Shown: positions 59,443 to 64,000 of the stretch, piece after piece
Layout: each line of letters begins with the position of its first letter
How positions within the stretch are numbered: position 1 is the first letter of the stretch
Assembly: GCA_951230915.1 (NCBI GenBank)
Contig: OX579633.1
Coordinates: forward strand, 24,214,574-24,278,573
DNA from: Antitrichia curtipendula
Taxonomy: Eukaryota; Streptophyta; Bryopsida; Hypnales; Leucodontaceae
Direction of reading: 5' to 3'
DNA length: 64,000 nucleotides
The notes under the pieces: generated by a model
Seen by the model: the letters and a program-made list of their open reading frames with translations, nothing else
The model's database searches: none
Told to the model about the DNA's origin: nothing
Made by a program: the position numbers and the translations under genes

Positions 59443-59919
59443 CTTCATAGCATATCATAGCACTTCATAGCATACCACTTTAAATGTTGGAGTTTTTAGT
59501 TTATATGACTATAGTGAATCAAAACAACCAAGAAGAATCCAAAACCTAAACTTTGGAATATAATTGGAGAGTACAAAAAGACAATTATATTCCTTGAATC
59601 TATTGCCATTTTTCTTCTTTACCAATACCATATAGAGACCCAATTTATAAAGATCAATAGAATGGGGTGTGTTGAACTACCTCAAAAGGAATTCTTCTCA
59701 AATTTTTATGTGACCATGCAAAGATGTCTAAGAATCCCATCACTAAAGCTTTGTTCTTCACCCTCATCTTTTTAGTAAGTTGTATAAAATAACCAAATTC
59801 TTAATTCTCTCAAAATTAACATAATAAGCAAACATTGTTGATTTTGTTTTTGATCTCAAACTTATATCATAAAACAATATATTATCACTATCACTATCAC
59901 TATCAATATAAAACTTCAA

Positions 59920-61143
59920 CTACAAAACATAAGCCTTTTTCAATAGCTTAAATTTAACAGATCTAAATTTATATAGCTCTTCTAACAATTTGTCAGACCT
60001 TTGAATATATATCCCTGCATCACTAACATACAAAGCCGGATACATTTGTGTATCCTCTAAATAAGACATGAACCTCAAATCATTCTCAAAAACATCTTCA
60101 TCACATTCAGGTTGGATAGTGAGATTCCTTCCATTAAGATCATAGTCATATTCATATGTTGCTTGAATAGGGTTAGAATATTTATATCTAAATTTATGTT
60201 CATCCATACCTATTACAAATATTTTCTCATGCCACTGACCATTTTTACAAGTGACTTGTCCATTTAGCTCAAACTCAATCACTTCACCTACATAATCTGG
60301 TAATGTACAAGGTTCTATTAGAAACAAAGAATCAAGTTCAATTTTATAACATTTTTTTCTACTTGTATCACTATACATAAACTCCTCAGATATTGTACTT
60401 AAAAATGTATGAGCAAAATGTCTAAAGTTTAATCCTGCATAAGATATTAGAACCTTTGTATTTTTATATATAAGTCTTTTTGTATGTTGCCATAACTTAT
60501 TAGGATAATATGAAAAGAAGTCAAAGATTATTATAAAAATAAACACTATAGCAGATAAACTATTGGCATTTCTAGCTTGAATGTAAACTGGTAATATACT
60601 AATTAATTTCATAAAGTCCTTGTTAAGCTCAAGAGAAGAACTTTGATCTATAATACACCTTTCAAAATATATATCAGGCCTATACCCTTCCAAAAACAAG
60701 CAAAACATATCTTCTCTACTTAACAACTTAACAATTGTGAAGTTTGGAAACAAAACATCCCTAGATTGAGTAAAGATAAAATCAAAGTACATCTTGTTCA
60801 AATTTAATATAGATTGTTTTTCTTCAATGTCACATATAAATTTGATTAGGTTGTTTTTGGAATTTCTCATTGTGAAGTGTAACCTTTTATCAACTTGTTC
60901 AAAAATCAATTCCTTCTCTCTATTCAATCGACTAGAATAAGGCGGTATAATTTCACCATCATGCACTAAATGAGCAACCCTCCTCCTTTTAGGAAAAAAC
61001 AAACTTAAAGAATACCAAAAAGAAGACAAAAATATATAGGGGATCCTCATAAACTTTGCAGATCTCATAAACACCCAAATTGCATATGTAGTTTGCAAAT
61101 ACAGAAGTATATTTATCACCCTATCATTGAGAAATTCTTTCAT
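59920..61143 (-). CDS. Single-exon orphan protein with probable membrane segments
   Basis: Intact frame of 407 aa from ATG 61143 to the stop at 59920, far longer than chance in DNA this AT-rich. Hydrophobic stretches are near residues 10-28 (INILLYLQTTYAIWVF), 34-50 (IPYIFLSSFWYSLSLFF) and 200-215 (SAIVFIFIIIFDFF). Between them are a basic PKRRRV segment and charged, probably globular parts; the C-terminal half has YEYDYDLNGRNLTIQPECDED and ends KKAYVL. I recognise no family. Codons are strongly A/T-ending, unlike MED18. No neighbour suggests a role. Could be a member of a lineage-specific plant family. Confidence 0.7.
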   Translation of the reverse strand: MKEFLNDRVINILLYLQTTYAIWVFMRSAKFMRIPYIFLSSFWYSLSLFFPKRRRVAHLVHDGEIIPPYSSRLNREKELIFEQVDKRLHFTMRNSKNNLIKFICDIEEKQSILNLNKMYFDFIFTQSRDVLFPNFTIVKLLSREDMFCLFLEGYRPDIYFERCIIDQSSSLELNKDFMKLISILPVYIQARNANSLSAIVFIFIIIFDFFSYYPNKLWQHTKRLIYKNTKVLISYAGLNFRHFAHTFLSTISEEFMYSDTSRKKCYKIELDSLFLIEPCTLPDYVGEVIEFELNGQVTCKNGQWHEKIFVIGMDEHKFRYKYSNPIQATYEYDYDLNGRNLTIQPECDEDVFENDLRFMSYLEDTQMYPALYVSDAGIYIQRSDKLLEELYKFRSVKFKLLKKAYVL

Positions 61144-62124
61144 GGTTGCTTTCTATCTAAAATATCGTAATTAGTTAGAAGCAACAACAATGAATACTTG
61201 GATTAAAGGATGGACCAATACTAGAGTCATTCAATGGACTAATTGGCTTGGTTTCAATACTCCTCAAGATTTTGGATGATTGCTCTTTGGTTAAAAAATC
61301 TTCTTGTTGAAAATTTTTCACAATTTTGACATAATTCACACAAAGGTGGGATAAAAAAAGGTTTTTGAGATCTAGTTGATAGGTGCATCTATTTGATATA
61401 ATTAAGAAGTTACTCTAGTCAAGATTAGTGTATAAAATCCAATTCTAACAATGATTCCTCTAGATTCTATATAGCAATGAAGTATATGAGAAAGCTTATT
61501 ATTGTTAATTAATCTTAGGTTTCTCCCCATCTCGTCATGTTTGAAGTAAATAACACAAAATAAAATATAGAGCTAACATCTAGCTAGTATATATTCACCA
61601 TGCTATTATACAATACAAACTGTATGTTAGATTGACATTAAAGCAACAAAAATCTTGTATTTTTTCTTCCAAAAGTATGTAGATCCTCCAATCTTCCAAT
61701 CTACTTTCCAAAATTACCATTACTTGGTGAATTACCAACTATAGGGTCAACAACATGATAGTAAATGTTATCACAATACAAAAACCACTATTTAAATAAT
61801 TTCTATACATTTTATCCCCAAAAGGAAAATAACATACTTTAGCTTTGCCCTTTCATATCACAACAAGTTGTACAAGCCAATTCATAAACATTAAGTAACC
61901 AAACCTATATGATCCTAATAATCTATGGTTGTTTTTATTAAAGTTGGAAAAAATAGAACTCACCAAGTGTCATGCTCCTTCCATCACAACTCCAATTCCT
62001 ACTTCAAATGCTCCTTCAGATCTTCACCTCAGTGACTAGTAACACTACATTCAAATTCCATAATTAGAAGAAGACAACACCAATGTGCAATGAATTAGAA
62101 CCACAAGATGTCACTTGCAACAAC
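61144..62124. other. Upstream region of the orphan gene, nothing else recognised
   Basis: AT-rich with no gene; should contain the orphan gene's promoter. No clear TATA box could be chosen among the many A/T runs. Confidence 0.4.
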
Positions 62125-62318
62125 GCTAGCATATGAGCCTAGAAATGTGAGCCTATGAGCATTAAGCCTATGTGTAAGTAGGTACTTTACAAATATTGAA
62201 GGTGTCTATAATATATATACTTATAATATAAGTACCCTGTAATCATATAACTAAATAAGGTGCCTATAACATAGGAGCCTAGACTCATGGACTCAAGATC
62301 TTAGGCTCACATGCTAGC
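62125..62318. mobile_element. Small inverted-repeat element (194 bp)
   Basis: Left end GCTAGCATATGAGCCTA and right end (reverse complement) GCTAGCATGTGAGCCTA differ at one base; AAC flanks both sides (62122-62124 and 62319-62321), a possible 3-bp duplication. Repeated GAGCCTA motifs lie inside. Confidence 0.65.
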
Positions 62319-62539
62319 AACCATAATGCCACGTGTAAAAAAAAAAAATCCTATTTTGGGCCATTCCAGGGCATATTCTTGACTTCATTTCACAAATTTG
62401 AGGTCTTTGATCGCAAATATGAATTCAAAATTTGCAAAAAAAATCATGTGCAAAAAACAGGGTTTGCCCACAGGGCCGAGCGAGGCAAGCGAATCTGCTT
62501 GCACTGAGGTTGGAAAAATCTTAAAGAAATTGTCCATTC

Positions 62540-62815
62540 CAACCCCTCTCTCAAATTTGTCCATAACTTTTGACTGGATATTCAAAATTCCAAACGGATT
62601 TTTGGAGGTGAAACTTATCTTCACTTACCAACTTCTTTTAGTTCAAAGTTTTTTGAGAAGAATCATTCTACTATGCCTAAATGAGGTCTGAAATTTCACT
62701 TTTAACAAAATTATTTGTTTTTGACTTAACTATGAGTGCTTCACAAACAACGAATTCTAACTTGTTTATCCCACATGGGCTGTTCTACCTCCTACCACTC
62801 CAAGTGTATATATAT
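62540..62815. repeat. Right-arm-only copy of the 63-kb foldback family
   Basis: Shares in order CATAACTTTTGA, GGATTTTTGGAGGTGAAACT, CTACTATGCCTAAATGAGGT, GACTTAACTATGAG, CCCACATGGG and TGTTCTACCTCCTACCAC with the right arm at 63520-63770. The left arm is absent. Confidence 0.7.
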
Positions 62816-63065
62816 AGCTTTCTTCACCACCGGAAACTCAAAATAGTATTAGATTTATATAAATGCAAGTCAAAAGTTAGAAAAATAATGAATCATGTTC
62901 ATAACATTCAAGAGCTGTGAGAGCAGCTGCCTTCCCTCTGACGGAATGATGTGGAATATTCCACACCCAACATTAGCTAATAAGCGACGCGTCAACAATG
63001 TCAGACTTCTGCTCAGTGCCAAGGTCATGACTGCACAATCGGGTTACTGGGGTGGTAGGAGGTAG

Positions 63066-63915
63066 AACAAAATACACAAACAAATAAATGTAAAGATAGA
63101 TGGTCTGTCAGAACCCCAAGAAATCACTGAGTATTATACCAATGAAATCTATCCATTTGCCATCTTTAACTTATTTTAATTTTTTATTGAAAAGAGAATC
63201 TCTTTACGTACACTTGGGGGTGGTAGGAGATAGAACAACCCATGTGGGATATGTAATTTAGAGTTTGTAATTTCTCAACCGCTCATAGTTAAGTCTAAAG
63301 TAGGAATTGTGTTAAAATTATAATTTCAGACCACATTTAGGCATAGTAAAATAACTTTTCCCAAAATACTTTGAACTAAAAAAAGTTGGAGAATCAAGTT
63401 AAATTTCATCTCCAAAAATCCTTTTGAGATTTTAATCTTCCACTCAAAAGTTATAGACAAATTTCATAGAGGGGTTTGAAAGGATTTTTTTTTGACATTT
63501 CCATACATCCTCTCTGAAATTTGTCCATAACTTTTGATTTGAAGATCTAAATCTAAAACGGATTTTTGGAGATGAAACTTAGCTTGATTCCCCAACTTTT
63601 TTTAGTTCACATGTTTTTGAAAAAAAGTATTCCACTATGCCTAAATGAGGTCTAAAATTATAATTTTAACACAATTCCTACTTTAGACTTAACTATGAGC
63701 GGTTGAGAAATTACAAACTCTAAATTATATATCCCACATGGGTTGTTCTATCTCCTACCACCCCCAAGTGTACATAAAGTGATTCTCTTTTCAATAAAAA
63801 ATTAAAATAAGTTAAAGATGGCAAATGGATAGATTTCATTGATATAATACTCAGTGATTTCTTTGGGTTTTGACAGACCATCTATCTTTACAATTATTTG
63901 TTTGTGTATTTTGTC
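63066..63915. mobile_element. Large foldback element, arms about 410 bp
   Basis: The left arm (63066-63478) and right arm (63506-63915) are near-perfect reverse complements; matching landmarks from the outside in are AAAATACACAAACAAATAA, GATAGATGGTCTGTCA, ATCACTGAGTATTATA, GGTGGTAGGAGATAGAACAA, CCCATGTGGGATAT, AGTAGGAATTGTGTTAAAAT and CAAAAGTTAT. The spacer is about 27 T-rich bases. No coding region. A transcript would form a very long hairpin. Confidence 0.88.
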
Positions 63916-64000
63916 CTAGAATTAGCCAAAAAAATAGATCGCACCATAAATGTATTGCCATTGTCTCGGTCCTGAAGCTTACATTAATAATATGTGGATG
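63916..64000. other. Window end, nothing recognised
   Basis: Short flank right of the foldback element. Confidence 0.5.

Overview
This is a stretch of nuclear DNA from a land plant. The evidence is two complete intron-containing plant genes (a plastid-type MscS channel of the MSL2/3 class and Mediator subunit MED18), a 5' portion of a Pro/Gln-rich nuclear protein gene, a MIC60-like relic, and a transposon population typical of plants (hAT with DUF659, L1-type LINE with zf-RVT, CACTA-like and foldback elements). The DNA is AT-rich and gene-poor. The sequence alone does not fix the species; nothing seen argues for an organelle or a prokaryote.

Layout. 1-3 kb: minus-strand gene, cut by the window edge. 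3-6 kb: intergenic DNA with a 285-bp tandem unit and a TA microsatellite. 6.8-11.1 kb: six-exon MSL gene (492 aa). 11-18 kb: intergenic repeats, including a hairpin insertion at 16.0 kb whose empty site can be read in an inverted repeat copy at 23.3 kb. 18.6-22.3 kb: GC-rich promoter region and five-exon MED18 (222 aa). 23.8-31.5 kb: a decayed LINE whose ORF1 is split by a 1.07-kb inverted-repeat element with a TTA duplication, which itself carries a tRNA-derived SINE-like box A/box B. 31.6-34.0 kb: exons of a decayed MIC60/mitofilin-like gene (minus). 34.4-37.2 kb: hAT-end relic, CACTA element with TTG duplication, and a MITE. 40.1-41.6 kb: minus-strand LTR retrotransposon gag relic.

The most remarkable object is a 15,033-bp hAT transposon at 41574-56606, bounded by a perfect 8-bp duplication (GATTTTAC) and short inverted ends of hAT type (CATGGTTGTCAT / CAGGGTTGTCAT). 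It holds three plus-strand genes in a row: a protein-kinase-like gene, a coiled-coil RING-H2 gene and a BED/DUF659/hAT transposase with D, D, E and CxxH motifs visible. Each gene is preceded by an array of a GC-rich unit (core GGAGTCCCCGCCC or its reverse) and then a TATATAA box; AT-rich degenerate minisatellites follow the first two genes. Each reading frame is open except for one in-frame stop (kinase TAG 43030, RING TGA 48295, transposase TAA 53992), plus one frameshift in the kinase. The transposase frame continues 474 codons past its TAA without a new ATG near the start, so the extension looks like part of the same protein.

56.6-64 kb: decayed DNA, a single-exon orphan membrane protein gene (407 aa, minus), a small inverted-repeat element, and a foldback structure of about 850 bp with arms near 410 bp that belongs to a family also seen at 62.6 and 24.3 kb.
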